DNA of 64,000 nt. Origin: Kaistella solincola. Lineage in GTDB: Bacteria; Bacteroidota; Bacteroidia; Flavobacteriales; Weeksellaceae. The notes under the pieces were generated by a model. That model was given only the letters and a program-made list of their open reading frames with translations. It did no database searches and was not told the DNA's origin. The DNA is taken from the NCBI RefSeq assembly GCF_000812875.1, contig NZ_JSYK01000003.1:310001-374000 (forward strand), in the 5' to 3' direction. Shown in pieces: positions 15,540 through 23,552 of the stretch (within the stretch, counting starts at the first letter, position 1; the number at the start of each line of letters is the position of its first letter). The position numbers were made by a program, and so were the translations under genes.

Positions 15540-16479
15540 GAAACAGTTTCTGAAAACCGCTGGTGGCGGAGCTTTAGCACTTACTTTAGCGCCAAACCTT
15601 TTGATGGCGGAGAATTTCGACATATTAAAATCAGCGTCAGAATATCAGCTGACGATTTTGCATACCAATGATCAGCACAGCAGAATTGAACCGTTTGATT
15701 CATCATATACCCGAAATCCAAACCAAGGTGGTTTTGCACGCCGTGCAGCATTAATTCAAAAAATCCGAAGCGAAGAAAGCAACGTGCTGTTGCTGGATTC
15801 TGGTGATACTTTTCAGGGCACGCCGTACTTCAACTTTTTCGGTGGTGAACTGGAATTTAAGTTGATGTCCATGATGGGCTATGATGCTTCAACGATGGGA
15901 AATCACGACTTTGACAATGGTTTGGCGGGTTTCAAAAAAGTGCGTCCTGTCGCGAAATTCCCTTTTATCTGTTCAAACTATGATTTTTCGAATACCATTT
16001 TAGAAGGTGAAACCGAGAAATATAAAATTTTTAATAAAAACGGTATTAAGGTCGGAATTTTTGGCGTCGGAATCGAACTTGCAGGTCTTGTCGGAAAAAA
16101 AGATTACGGCGAAACAATTTATTTAAATCCGATTGAAATAGCGCAGCATTACTCGGAATTTTTACGGAACGAAAAAAAATGCGATCTGGTTATTTGCCTT
16201 TCGCATCTCGGTTACGAATATAAAGACAATCCAAAGGTCTCCGATAAAGTCCTTGCGGCAAATACCGACGGAATTGATTTGATTTTAGGCGGGCATACGC
16301 ACACCTTTCTGCCGGAACCACAGGCTTTCCAAAACAGAAAAAGCAAAAATGTGCTCGTTAACCAGGTGGGTTGGGCAGGTTTACTTTTGGGAAAAATCGA
16401 TTTTTATTTCGATAAAAATAAAGCGGTTAAAAATATTTCCTGGCAAAATCAGATTATTGATGACAAGATAATGGTCTGA
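15532..16479 (+). CDS. Metallophosphatase, 5'-nucleotidase N-terminal domain
   Basis: Calcineurin-like metallophosphoesterase half of a 5'-nucleotidase, 315 residues. An N-terminal signal (MNRKQFLKTAGGGALALTLA) resembles a Tat signal, though it has one Arg, not the strict twin RR. Metal-binding motifs: LHTNDQHSR (about 43-51), DSGDTF, GNHDFDNG and GGHTHTF. It starts inside the end of the preceding gene (8-nt overlap), so translation is likely coupled. porZ starts 2 nt after its stop. It needs the upstream C-terminal domain protein to form a complete UshA-like enzyme (inference). Confidence 0.9.
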   Translation: MNRKQFLKTAGGGALALTLAPNLLMAENFDILKSASEYQLTILHTNDQHSRIEPFDSSYTRNPNQGGFARRAALIQKIRSEESNVLLLDSGDTFQGTPYFNFFGGELEFKLMSMMGYDASTMGNHDFDNGLAGFKKVRPVAKFPFICSNYDFSNTILEGETEKYKIFNKNGIKVGIFGVGIELAGLVGKKDYGETIYLNPIEIAQHYSEFLRNEKKCDLVICLSHLGYEYKDNPKVSDKVLAANTDGIDLILGGHTHTFLPEPQAFQNRKSKNVLVNQVGWAGLLLGKIDFYFDKNKAVKNISWQNQIIDDKIMV

Positions 16480-16481
16480 AC

Positions 16482-18713
16482 ATGAAAAAATTCCTCCCGT
16501 TTTTGCTGTTTTTTTGGATTTTACATGTTCCCGCGCAGAAAATATCTTCGGGCAAATGGACCGATTTATTCTCGTACAATAATGTTTTGGTAATTCGTGA
16601 AGATGCCGGAAAATTAATAGCCGCCACCAAAAACGGAATATTTTTTTATACGCCTGCAACGGGCGAAATTTCAAAATTATCAAAAGCAAACGGACTTCAC
16701 GAAGTGAAAATTTCCGCTTTTGATTATAACGCCGAAACCAAAACCGGTTTGGTCGGTTACGAAAATGGTTCGCTGGACGTTATTTCACCCGACGGAATTA
16801 CCTACGTCGTGGATATACCAATTGCGACCGGTTATTCTGGTGATAAAAAAATCAATCACATTTCTATTACTGGGAATTTGGCGGTGATTTCGGTTGGTTA
16901 TGGCGTTTCCATTTTCCGGCTGGATAAAAAAGAATTTGATGACACGGCGTTTTTTACAAATTCTATCGGTGTTTACGAACCTGCGCGCGAAGCCGGCATT
17001 AAAGAAAATTCGGTTTTTGCGGTAACGCCAACCGGTTTAAAAAAACACGCAATCGATGTCACTTTTCCCATCTACCGCGAATGGACAACAGTGTCCAGTG
17101 GAGATTTTACGCAGATTGCAAGTGGAAACACCACAGTTTTTAGCTCCAAAAACAGAGTTTTTTTCGGAAATGGAAATTCATTTTCAGCGCTTGCGGCAAA
17201 TTTTAACGACATCCGTGATGTAAAAGTTACGGATCAAAACATCATCGTAAGCGACCAAACGAAAGTTTTGATTTACACTTTGTCCGGAAGTTTGGTAAAA
17301 TCTTTCGATGCTAAAGAACAGCTAAATACCGCCTGTTTTTCTCAATCGAAAGTTTATGCAGGAACGGAGTTTTCCGGTATCTTAACCGAATCCGGTGAAG
17401 CGTTGAAACCCGACGGTCCGTACAGCAACACTTCTTATAAAATTGATTTGGTTGCTGACCAGATTGTTATTTCCAGCGGCGGCCGCGAAAGTTACAATGA
17501 ACCCATTTACCGCAATCTTGGTTATTACCATTTTAATGGGAAAGAGTGGATTTACCCGGATTTTTTCAAATCTTTTCAAGTTCCGTTGAATGTTTTGGAT
17601 GCGGTAATAAATCCCGCTAAAAAAGAGGAGATTTTTTTTGTAAATTATACCTTTGAGGCCGGTAAAAAAGGGATTTACCGCATGGTTGATGACCTTTTTA
17701 AAAATAAATATATCACCGAAGACGCCTTTTACAAGCGCATTGGCGGACTTACTTTCGATGATAATAACCAGCTTTTCGCGTCCACTTCTGAACAGGCCGG
17801 TAAATTTGGTTTTTACCATTATGACGCTGCAGCGGACCAATTTAACCTTATACCAATTGCGTCGGGTGGTGACGTGCAAAAACCTTTTGCAAAGGAGGGA
17901 ATTCTCTACCTTTTTTCACCTTTTTTTGACAGCCGTGGCGGCCTGGTAATTTATGATTATAACAATACACCTGCAGTGCGCGGTGATGATCGTTTTACCG
18001 TGATTCGCAAAGAAAATAATCTGCCCGCAAGTGGTGTGGTTTCAGCAGCTTTGGACAAAAACGATGATCTCTGGATCGGCACCAGAATTGGTTTGCGTGT
18101 ACTTCAAAATCCGAAAAGCGCAATTGGTGAAGCATCACCACAAGCGGAACCGATTATCATCGAAGAAAATGGTGTGGGCGAAGAACTCTTCCGCGATACC
18201 CAGATTTTGCAAATTGAAGTGGATTCCGGAAACCAGAAATGGATTTCGGCTGACGGCGGCGGTGTTTTTTATTTAAGCGCTAACGGTGAAAAAACCTTGC
18301 AGCATTTTACACGTGAAAATTCGCCGTTGCCCACAAATGATGTTACCGATATAAAAGTTGATAAAGCTACCGGCAAAGTTTATTTTGTTACCGTGGAAGG
18401 AGTTGTGGTTTACCAAGGCGATGTGGTGAATGTAACCGATAACTTTGCCGATGTTTTAGTTTATCCGAATCCGGTTGTTTATGCGCAATACAAAGGAAAT
18501 GTAAAAATCCGCGGTTTGGCGGCGAAAACCAATATCAGAATTACCGATTCGGCGGGAAATCTCGTGCATCAGGCAGTAGCGCGTGGCGGATTTTACGAAT
18601 GGAATGTATTGAATCACCGTGGAAGCCGCGTAGCTTCCGGAATATATTTCGTTTTGATGACCAACGAAGACGGAACGGATACTGCCACCGCGAAAATTGC
18701 CGTTGTAAATTAA
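16482..18713 (+). CDS. porZ: Type IX secretion component PorZ (beta-propeller protein)
   Basis: 743-residue secreted protein. The signal peptide is MKKFLPFLLFFWILHVPAQ. Two beta-propeller regions follow, with repeats such as VIREDAGKLIAATKNGIFFYTPATGEI and DKNDDLWIGTRIGLRVL. The end is a typical T9SS type A sorting domain (LVYPNPV ... ASGIYFVLMTNEDGTDTATAKIAVVN). This arrangement, together with recO immediately downstream, is that of PorZ, a cell-surface part of the T9SS attachment complex in Porphyromonas. PorZ assignment is by architecture and context. The last base of its stop codon is the first base of the recO ATG. Confidence 0.82.
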   Translation: MKKFLPFLLFFWILHVPAQKISSGKWTDLFSYNNVLVIREDAGKLIAATKNGIFFYTPATGEISKLSKANGLHEVKISAFDYNAETKTGLVGYENGSLDVISPDGITYVVDIPIATGYSGDKKINHISITGNLAVISVGYGVSIFRLDKKEFDDTAFFTNSIGVYEPAREAGIKENSVFAVTPTGLKKHAIDVTFPIYREWTTVSSGDFTQIASGNTTVFSSKNRVFFGNGNSFSALAANFNDIRDVKVTDQNIIVSDQTKVLIYTLSGSLVKSFDAKEQLNTACFSQSKVYAGTEFSGILTESGEALKPDGPYSNTSYKIDLVADQIVISSGGRESYNEPIYRNLGYYHFNGKEWIYPDFFKSFQVPLNVLDAVINPAKKEEIFFVNYTFEAGKKGIYRMVDDLFKNKYITEDAFYKRIGGLTFDDNNQLFASTSEQAGKFGFYHYDAAADQFNLIPIASGGDVQKPFAKEGILYLFSPFFDSRGGLVIYDYNNTPAVRGDDRFTVIRKENNLPASGVVSAALDKNDDLWIGTRIGLRVLQNPKSAIGEASPQAEPIIIEENGVGEELFRDTQILQIEVDSGNQKWISADGGGVFYLSANGEKTLQHFTRENSPLPTNDVTDIKVDKATGKVYFVTVEGVVVYQGDVVNVTDNFADVLVYPNPVVYAQYKGNVKIRGLAAKTNIRITDSAGNLVHQAVARGGFYEWNVLNHRGSRVASGIYFVLMTNEDGTDTATAKIAVVN

Positions 18714-19402
18714 TGCAGATTATCAAAGGTTTTTTGCTGTCGTATGTGAAATACGGCGACAGCGACGCTATTTTGCACTGCTTTACGGAAGAAGCAGGTT
18801 TTCAGAGTTTTTTTGCAAAAGGTCTGTACACCGCGAAGAATAAGAAAAAACCCTATTTATTTCCCCTTAATTACCTGCTTTTTTCAGTTCCTAAAAAAAC
18901 GGTGGAAAGCCGGATTTCACGCGTTTCAAAACTCGAAGCCGGAACCGATTCTCACGATTTTCAAAATGTTGCCGCGAGTTCGGTTTTATTTTTTACCGCA
19001 GATTTTCTGCATCAGGTTTTGCGCGAAGAAGGCCGGAACGAAATGCTTTTCGAGGAAATGATTAACGTTAGAAATGAGTTTATTGAACAAAATTTTGACG
19101 CCTATTTGGCCTTTATTTTTAAATTTTTAATGATTTCCGGCGTAGCGCCTTTAAAAGGAAATGACAAATTTTTGAATCCTGAAAGCGGAATTTTTGAAGC
19201 TGAAATGTCGCATTCTTTTTTCAACGAAAACGTTTCGGAAATTTGGTTGAAATTTTTAACCGCACCAGAAATATACGCCGTTAAACTGGCAAAAAAGGAC
19301 AAAACAGCTTTTCTGGATTCGCTGATGATTTACTGCCAGTTTCACATCACCAATTTCTACATTCCGAATTCTTTGGCTGTGGTCCGCGAAATTTTCGAGT
19401 AA
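18713..19402 (+). CDS. recO: DNA repair protein RecO
   Basis: Recombination mediator that works with RecR and RecF to load RecA on gaps. 229 residues from MQIIKGFLLSYVKYGDSDAIL, the standard OB-fold start (YGDSDAILHCFTEEAG). A longer open frame extends 38 codons upstream into porZ, but that stretch is arginine-rich shadow sequence, so I place the start at the TAATG overlap with porZ. The C-terminal helical region (FIFKFLMISGVAPL) fits, and the cysteine cluster of some RecO proteins is absent. It is the last gene of the 14769-19402 operon and is followed by a terminator. Confidence 0.9.
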   Translation: MQIIKGFLLSYVKYGDSDAILHCFTEEAGFQSFFAKGLYTAKNKKKPYLFPLNYLLFSVPKKTVESRISRVSKLEAGTDSHDFQNVAASSVLFFTADFLHQVLREEGRNEMLFEEMINVRNEFIEQNFDAYLAFIFKFLMISGVAPLKGNDKFLNPESGIFEAEMSHSFFNENVSEIWLKFLTAPEIYAVKLAKKDKTAFLDSLMIYCQFHITNFYIPNSLAVVREIFE

Positions 19403-19412
19403 AGCTAAAACC

Positions 19413-19443
19413 AAAAAAAAGCCCCAAAAAGGAGCTTTTTTTT
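19413..19443. terminator. Terminator after recO
   Basis: A-rich and T-rich arms around GCcCC / GGaGC, with T8 following. It lies between the convergent recO and lipoprotein genes and can act on both strands. Confidence 0.8.
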
Positions 19444-19460
19444 AAATATTTAAATAAAAT

Positions 19461-20180
19461 CTATCTTGTTGCCGGCGCAGGTATTGATTTGTAAACCTGG
19501 AAGTTAAAGATAAAACTTCGGTCTTTAAAACCAATTCCGGTGTAGTTGTAATGGGCATCGCGGGCGAAGGCTGCGCGCGAAGGAACGATGATTACACCCT
19601 GTAAATTGTAGTTGCTGTCATCTTCAAGATTGAAAGCTTTGAATTTTTGAATCGCTTCGCGGAAACCTTCAATTTCATAAAAACTTCTCTGCTTTTGTAA
19701 GTCGTCTTTCGCAGCATTTCTCACCGATTCTTTCGCGTAGTAATAAAGCGGGTCAATTTCCGGAGTTCCGGTGCCGGCGATGGTATTTTTGAAAGGAAAA
19801 CCGGAGGTAAATTCAATTTTATTGTCGGTATTTGTCGCCAGATAAGTCATCGTATTGTGCATGAGATGCAAAATATCGGTGTCACCAATTGCGGTTCCCG
19901 GTTCAGGTTGAGCGCCCTGGCGAACAACGTAAATCACACCCGATGGAAGTGTAACAGGATTTAAATCGGCAAGTTTTACATTGGTTTTATCGGTATCAGG
20001 AAGAAACTGAATGTTACCTTTGGCATCCAGATAATGGGTTTGCAAAAAGGTAGCAGCAGCTTTGTCATCATAACTATTTTGAGTTTCTATACTTACTTCC
20101 GGCTGCGCAACAATTTCATCTTTTCGGCAAGAATTAAAGGTTACAAAAGCGACGGCGAGGTATAAGAATGTTTTTTTCAT
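19461..20180 (-). CDS. FKBP-like lipoprotein
   Basis: 239-residue predicted lipoprotein (signal ending FNSC, Cys18). The C-terminal half looks like an FKBP-type peptidyl-prolyl isomerase domain: GFREAIQKFKAF, then LQGVIIVPSRAAFARD, and FIFNFQVYKSI, which match the FKBP pattern of pore helix, IPS-loop and last strand. The N-terminal half is unassigned. Key aromatic residues of the FKBP pocket are not clearly conserved, so activity is doubtful. It probably faces the periplasm or surface. It is divergent from the S4 gene. Confidence 0.68.
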   Translation of the reverse strand: MKKTFLYLAVAFVTFNSCRKDEIVAQPEVSIETQNSYDDKAAATFLQTHYLDAKGNIQFLPDTDKTNVKLADLNPVTLPSGVIYVVRQGAQPEPGTAIGDTDILHLMHNTMTYLATNTDNKIEFTSGFPFKNTIAGTGTPEIDPLYYYAKESVRNAAKDDLQKQRSFYEIEGFREAIQKFKAFNLEDDSNYNLQGVIIVPSRAAFARDAHYNYTGIGFKDRSFIFNFQVYKSIPAPATR

Positions 20181-20220
20181 ATTTAATATTATGATTAAAT
20201 TGCTAAAATTTTTAATCCAG

Positions 20221-20228
20221 CAAAAGTA
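20221..20228 (-). promoter_or_regulatory. Promoter -7 element for the FKBP-like lipoprotein gene
   Basis: Read on the minus strand it is TACTTTTG (TAnnTTTG), 40 nt before the ATG at 20180. No clear -33 element. Confidence 0.4.
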
Positions 20229-20238
20229 TAAATAAAAT

Positions 20239-20664
20239 ATGAGAATCGATAAGTTTTTATGGTGTGTACGTTTTTACAAGACCAGAAGCATTGCTGCCGA
20301 TGAGATTAAGAAAAACCGTGTTTCAATCGGGAATCAAACGGTGAAATCGTCGCGTGAAGTGAAAGAAGGTGACATTATAAAAATCCGGAAAAACCAGATC
20401 GATTATCAAATAAAAGTTACACAAATCCCGAAAAGCAGATTGGGCGCGAAACTAGTGCCACTGCATATTGAAGACAAAACCGATAAGGAACAATACGACA
20501 TCCTGAAACAGCGAAATCTAAGTCAGGAACATTACCGCAATAAAGGTGAAGGCCGACCGACGAAAAAAGACCGTCGTGATATTGAGGATTTTGTAGATGA
20601 TGGTTCGCATGGCGATATGGAAGATGGTGACTGGGATTTGTTTTTCAGCGAAGTCAACGATTAA
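20239..20664 (+). CDS. RNA-binding S4 domain protein (Hsp15-like)
   Basis: 141 residues. The N-terminal S4 domain, MRIDKFLWCVRFYKTRSIAADEIKKNRVSIG (1-31), followed by VKEGDIIKIRK, is typical of Hsp15/HslR, which binds stalled 50S subunits with nascent chains. The C-terminal tail has the family's basic GRPTKKDRRDIEDF segment and then an acidic end. Cytosolic. Its last 4 nt overlap the end of the convergent aroK. The role in ribosome rescue is inferred from family. Confidence 0.88.
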   Translation: MRIDKFLWCVRFYKTRSIAADEIKKNRVSIGNQTVKSSREVKEGDIIKIRKNQIDYQIKVTQIPKSRLGAKLVPLHIEDKTDKEQYDILKQRNLSQEHYRNKGEGRPTKKDRRDIEDFVDDGSHGDMEDGDWDLFFSEVND

Positions 20665-21179
20665 GAAATTTGAAAAATTTGGGCGATTTCGCGGCAAATT
20701 TCTTCGGGACTCTTATTGTCGGTTATCACGGTATGTTTCGCCTGACTGTAAAATTGCTGTCTTTCAAAAAGATGTTGCCCGATGAATTCAGGGAGCTGCT
20801 CATCAGGAATTTTTGCTATTAACGGTCGTTTTTGCTTTTGTTTAAGCAAACGTTCGGTGAGAATTTTTACCGAAGTGCGAAGGTAAACGCTTGTGCTTTT
20901 CTCATTAATTAAAGAAATGTTCTCATAATAAGCAGGCGTGCCACCACCGACACTCAGGATGCAGCTCTTTTCGGTATCTAAAATTTCATCTAAAATAGCG
21001 CGTTCCTGTTTTCTAAAGAAAATTTCCCCTTTTTTCTCGAAAATTTCTGCAATTGGCATATTGTGGCGCGCAATAATCTCCTTGTCGAGGTCAATTAATT
21101 TCAAGTTCATTTTGTCGCTCAAAAGTTTGGAAATGTGTGATTTGCCGCTTCCCATGTATCCAATCAGAGAAATTATCAT
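20661..21179 (-). CDS. aroK: Shikimate kinase
   Basis: Phosphorylates shikimate in aromatic amino acid synthesis. 172 residues, standard length. The Walker A P-loop is GYMGSGKSH (7-15). Shikimate-binding Asp and Arg lie in LIDLDKEII and FFRKQE, and the SVGGGTPAYYEN Walker-B-like segment follows. The lid carries QKQKRPLI. Cytosolic. It converges with the S4 gene (4-nt overlap) and starts just upstream of the tRNA promoter on the other strand. Confidence 0.92.
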   Translation of the reverse strand: MIISLIGYMGSGKSHISKLLSDKMNLKLIDLDKEIIARHNMPIAEIFEKKGEIFFRKQERAILDEILDTEKSCILSVGGGTPAYYENISLINEKSTSVYLRTSVKILTERLLKQKQKRPLIAKIPDEQLPEFIGQHLFERQQFYSQAKHTVITDNKSPEEICREIAQIFQIS

Positions 21180-21210
21180 CTTTTTATTTTATACAAAGTA
21201 CCTAAAATAT

Positions 21211-21240
21211 TTTGAGATTTTAAAAAAAGAAGTATCTTTG
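21211..21240 (+). promoter_or_regulatory. Promoter of the tRNA cluster
   Basis: A -33 TTTG (21211-21214) and a -7 TATCTTTG (21233-21240) are 18 nt apart and end 46 nt before the first tRNA. This is one of the two best matches in the window to TTTG-N19-TAnnTTTG. Confidence 0.65.
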
Positions 21241-21286
21241 CACCACTTTAAAACGAGAATAAAATTGTTCAGTTTTAATGGTGACC

Positions 21287-21359
21287 GACTCGGTAGCTCA
21301 GCTGGTAGAGCAATACACTTTTAATGTATGGGTCCTGGGTTCGAATCCCAGCCGGGTCA
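21287..21359 (+). tRNA. tRNA-Lys (UUU), copy 1
   Basis: 73 nt. The acceptor GACTCGG pairs with CCGGGTC (one G-U), the anticodon stem ATACA/TGTAT encloses loop CTTTTAA with anticodon TTT, and the T arm has GTTCGAATC. CCA is not encoded. Identical to 21562-21634. Confidence 0.96.
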
Positions 21360-21372
21360 CAAGTAAGAAAAT

Positions 21373-21397
21373 TCCGTAAGTTTTACGGATTTTTTTT
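21373..21397 (+). terminator. Hairpin with T run directly before tRNA-Leu
   Basis: The stem TCCGTAA / TTACGGA has a 3-nt loop and is followed by a run of T that ends exactly at the first base of tRNA-Leu (21398). It could be a terminator of tRNA-Lys or a processing signal. Confidence 0.6.
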
Positions 21398-21480
21398 GCC
21401 TGCGTGGTGAAATTGGTAGACACGCCATCTTGAGGGGGTGGTTTCCTATGGATGTGCTGGTTCGAGTCCAGTCGCAGGCA
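21398..21480 (+). tRNA. tRNA-Leu (GAG)
   Basis: 83 nt class II tRNA. The acceptor GCCTGCG pairs with CGCAGGC, the anticodon stem CCATC/GGTGG encloses loop TTGAGGG (anticodon GAG), and a variable arm precedes GGTTCGAGTCC. CCA is not encoded. Confidence 0.95.
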
Positions 21481-21561
21481 CTGCCAGAATTATAGATTTT
21501 AATTATAGGTTTTAGATGGTCAGTAATTTAAAATTTAGAATCTAAAATTTAAATTTAAACC

Positions 21562-21634
21562 GACTCGGTAGCTCAGCTGGTAGAGCAATACACTTTTAAT
21601 GTATGGGTCCTGGGTTCGAATCCCAGCCGGGTCA
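21562..21634 (+). tRNA. tRNA-Lys (UUU), copy 2
   Basis: 73 nt, identical in sequence to 21287-21359, including anticodon TTT. It lies 81 nt after tRNA-Leu in an AT-rich spacer. Confidence 0.96.
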
Positions 21635-21690
21635 CTAATTACTTGCTGAAAGTAATTTTTTTCATATTAATATTTTGTGATTTGGTGTTC

Positions 21691-21717
21691 AAAAGTCTTC
21701 CCAACAGGAAGACTTTT
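21691..21717. terminator. Terminator between tRNA cluster and panC
   Basis: Perfect 11-bp stem AAAAGTCTTCC / GGAAGACTTTT with loop CAACA. It lies between the convergent tRNA cluster and panC. Confidence 0.8.
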
Positions 21718-21723
21718 GATGTT

Positions 21724-22572
21724 TTAATCCAAATGTAAATTATCGATGAGGCGCACATCGTTTACCAAAACAACGATGAAAGCGCGGTAATTATGACCTT
21801 TGTAGAAAAAGTCGGTTTCTTTCAGCGTCTCTTCGTCGGCAATAACAAAATATTCAAGCGCCATCCCGCGCTGGTCTTCAAAAATATCTTTTACTCTTTT
21901 GTTTATTTCCGGAACGGTTAAAATCCGGAACCAATCATTTACTTTTTTTAAAGTTTCATAAATAACTTTTGAAGCTTCATGCTGTGGCGGACTTAAGCGC
22001 ATATTCCGCGAGCTCATCGCCAGGCCGCTTTTTTCACGAAAAATAGGAACGCCGTGAATTTTAACTGGAAGCTGAAGCTTTTGCACCAACTTTTCGATAA
22101 TCGCTAACTGCTGATAATCTTTTTCACCAAAATACCCATTATCCGGCTGTACCTGTCGTAAAAGTTCTTCAACCACTGTTCCGACACCATTAAAATGACC
22201 GGGACGCGATTTTCCTTCCATTTCATTTTCCAAACCGTCGAAATCATAGGATTTACTTTTTAAACCGTCTGGGTAAATATCTTCGGTTTCCGGCAAATAA
22301 ACCGCATCAACTTCACCTGTTTGTTCAAGCAGTTTCAGGTCACGTTCAATCGTTCGCGGATACTTTTCTAAATCCTGTGGATTATTGAATTGCGTGGGAT
22401 TTACAAAAATTGACGCAATAATGAGGTCATTTTCCTTTTTTGCGCGGGAGTAAAGGCTGAGATGTCCCTGGTGAAGTGCGCCCATCGTGGGTGCAAAGCC
22501 AATTTTTTTTCCCATTTCTTTCTGCCTTTCAATAAAGTCGGTAAAAGGTTTTTTAGCGGTAAATATTTCCAT
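21724..22572 (-). CDS. panC: Pantothenate synthetase
   Basis: Joins pantoate and beta-alanine with ATP to make pantothenate. 282 residues, normal length. The HIGH-type motif is PTMGALHQGHLSL (about 28-40), FVNPTQFNNPQDLEKYPR binds pantoate, and KSGLAMSSRNMRL is the KMSKS-like loop. Cytosolic. It is divergent from the GT5-like gene, a pairing typical of Flavobacteriia (from memory of gene order). panB and panD are not nearby. Confidence 0.94.
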   Translation of the reverse strand: MEIFTAKKPFTDFIERQKEMGKKIGFAPTMGALHQGHLSLYSRAKKENDLIIASIFVNPTQFNNPQDLEKYPRTIERDLKLLEQTGEVDAVYLPETEDIYPDGLKSKSYDFDGLENEMEGKSRPGHFNGVGTVVEELLRQVQPDNGYFGEKDYQQLAIIEKLVQKLQLPVKIHGVPIFREKSGLAMSSRNMRLSPPQHEASKVIYETLKKVNDWFRILTVPEINKRVKDIFEDQRGMALEYFVIADEETLKETDFFYKGHNYRAFIVVLVNDVRLIDNLHLD

Positions 22573-22714
22573 ACATCGTGTGATTATCCTTGTAAAAATA
22601 GCAATTCTGTATAAAATTTGCGGCTAATTTTTACAAATTATTTATCAATAGCAGCAATAAAGCCCTATTGAGACTAATATTATGTTAAATAGAGTAATAT
22701 TAGTTTAAATTTTG

Positions 22715-22722
22715 TAAATTTG
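22715..22722 (+). promoter_or_regulatory. Promoter -7 element for the GT5-like / DUF4270 / glmS operon
   Basis: TAAATTTG fits TAnnTTTG and lies 45 nt before the ATG at 22768. No clean -33 element. Confidence 0.45.
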
Positions 22723-22767
22723 CGCGGTAGAATTTTCTGCTGTAAAATTAGAAGAACGATTGAATTT

Positions 22768-23538
22768 ATGCCGAACCAAAAGATTTTGTATGTCACCACG
22801 GAAATGTTCCCATATCAGGAAGATAGCAATATGGCGACAATGGTGAGTAAGATGGCGCTCAAAATGCATCAGGAGGGAAATGATGTACGGGTGTTTATGC
22901 CAAGATTTGGCCAGATCAGCGAACGAAAATTTCAGCTGCATGAAGTAATCCGTCTTTCGGGGATGAACATTATTATTAATGATTTAGACCAGCCTTTAAT
23001 TATCAAAGTGGCGTCGCTTCCCGGCGAAAGGCTGCAGGTTTATTTCATTGATAATGAGGAATATTTTAAGCGAAAGCAATTCTACATCGATGAAACCGGA
23101 GCGGCTTTCCCGGACAATGATGAGCGCGCGATATTTTTTGCCCGTGGCGTCATTGAAACCATCAAAAAACTCAACTGGGTTCCGGATGTTATTCACCTGA
23201 ACGGCTGGATGGCTTCATTTATTCCGGTTTATTTAAAGAGTTTTTACAAAAATGACTCTTATTTCAACGATACCAAACTTGTTCTGTCGGTTTACAATGA
23301 GGAAAACCTGCCTCTTTCGGAATCTGTAGAAGAAAAAATGAAATTCGACAATATTACCGGTTTATCTGCGTTTAAAAATCCAAATTTTCATAATTTCGTG
23401 ATCGAAAGTATGAACATAGTAGACGTTGTGGTAAAAGGTGATGAGTTTCTGCAGGACGATCTGGAAGCAGGTTTTGAAAAATCTACTTCTACGAAGTCGG
23501 AATATCTTGAGCCTGAAGCAATTCTTAATATATACTAA
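22768..23538 (+). CDS. Glycogen/starch synthase-like protein, N-terminal (GT5) domain only
   Basis: 256 residues from MPNQKILYVTTEMFPYQ, matching only the N-terminal Rossmann half of GT5 glycogen synthases (full enzymes are about 470 residues): AFPDNDERAIFFARGVIETIKKLNWVPDVIHLNGWMASFIPVYL. The conserved Lys-x-Gly-Gly-Leu ADP-glucose motif near the N-terminus is replaced by QEDSNMA, and the C-terminal sugar-nucleotide-binding domain is missing. Catalysis is therefore unlikely and a binding or regulatory role is more plausible (inference). I chose this start because the 16 upstream codons look like leader. It is followed after 14 nt by DUF4270, probably one transcript. Confidence 0.8.
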   Translation: MPNQKILYVTTEMFPYQEDSNMATMVSKMALKMHQEGNDVRVFMPRFGQISERKFQLHEVIRLSGMNIIINDLDQPLIIKVASLPGERLQVYFIDNEEYFKRKQFYIDETGAAFPDNDERAIFFARGVIETIKKLNWVPDVIHLNGWMASFIPVYLKSFYKNDSYFNDTKLVLSVYNEENLPLSESVEEKMKFDNITGLSAFKNPNFHNFVIESMNIVDVVVKGDEFLQDDLEAGFEKSTSTKSEYLEPEAILNIY

Positions 23539-23552
23539 TCAATTTTTATTTA

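Noticed and set aside
14769-16479. A single frameshifted 5'-nucleotidase gene
   Set aside because: The C-terminal domain comes first and each protein has its own export signal, so it is two genes and not a broken one.
17382-17879. 165-codon open frame antisense to porZ
   Set aside because: It lies wholly inside porZ, which has clear signal peptide, propeller and sorting domain in the other strand.
18599-18712. Upstream extension of RecO by 38 codons
   Set aside because: The extension is arginine-rich sequence from the porZ frame; RecO proteins start at the MQIIKGF-type motif.
21287-21634. Identical tRNA-Lys copies as attL/attR of an integrated element
   Set aside because: Only a tRNA-Leu and about 200 bp lie between them, and no integrase is near; simple tandem tRNA duplication is enough.
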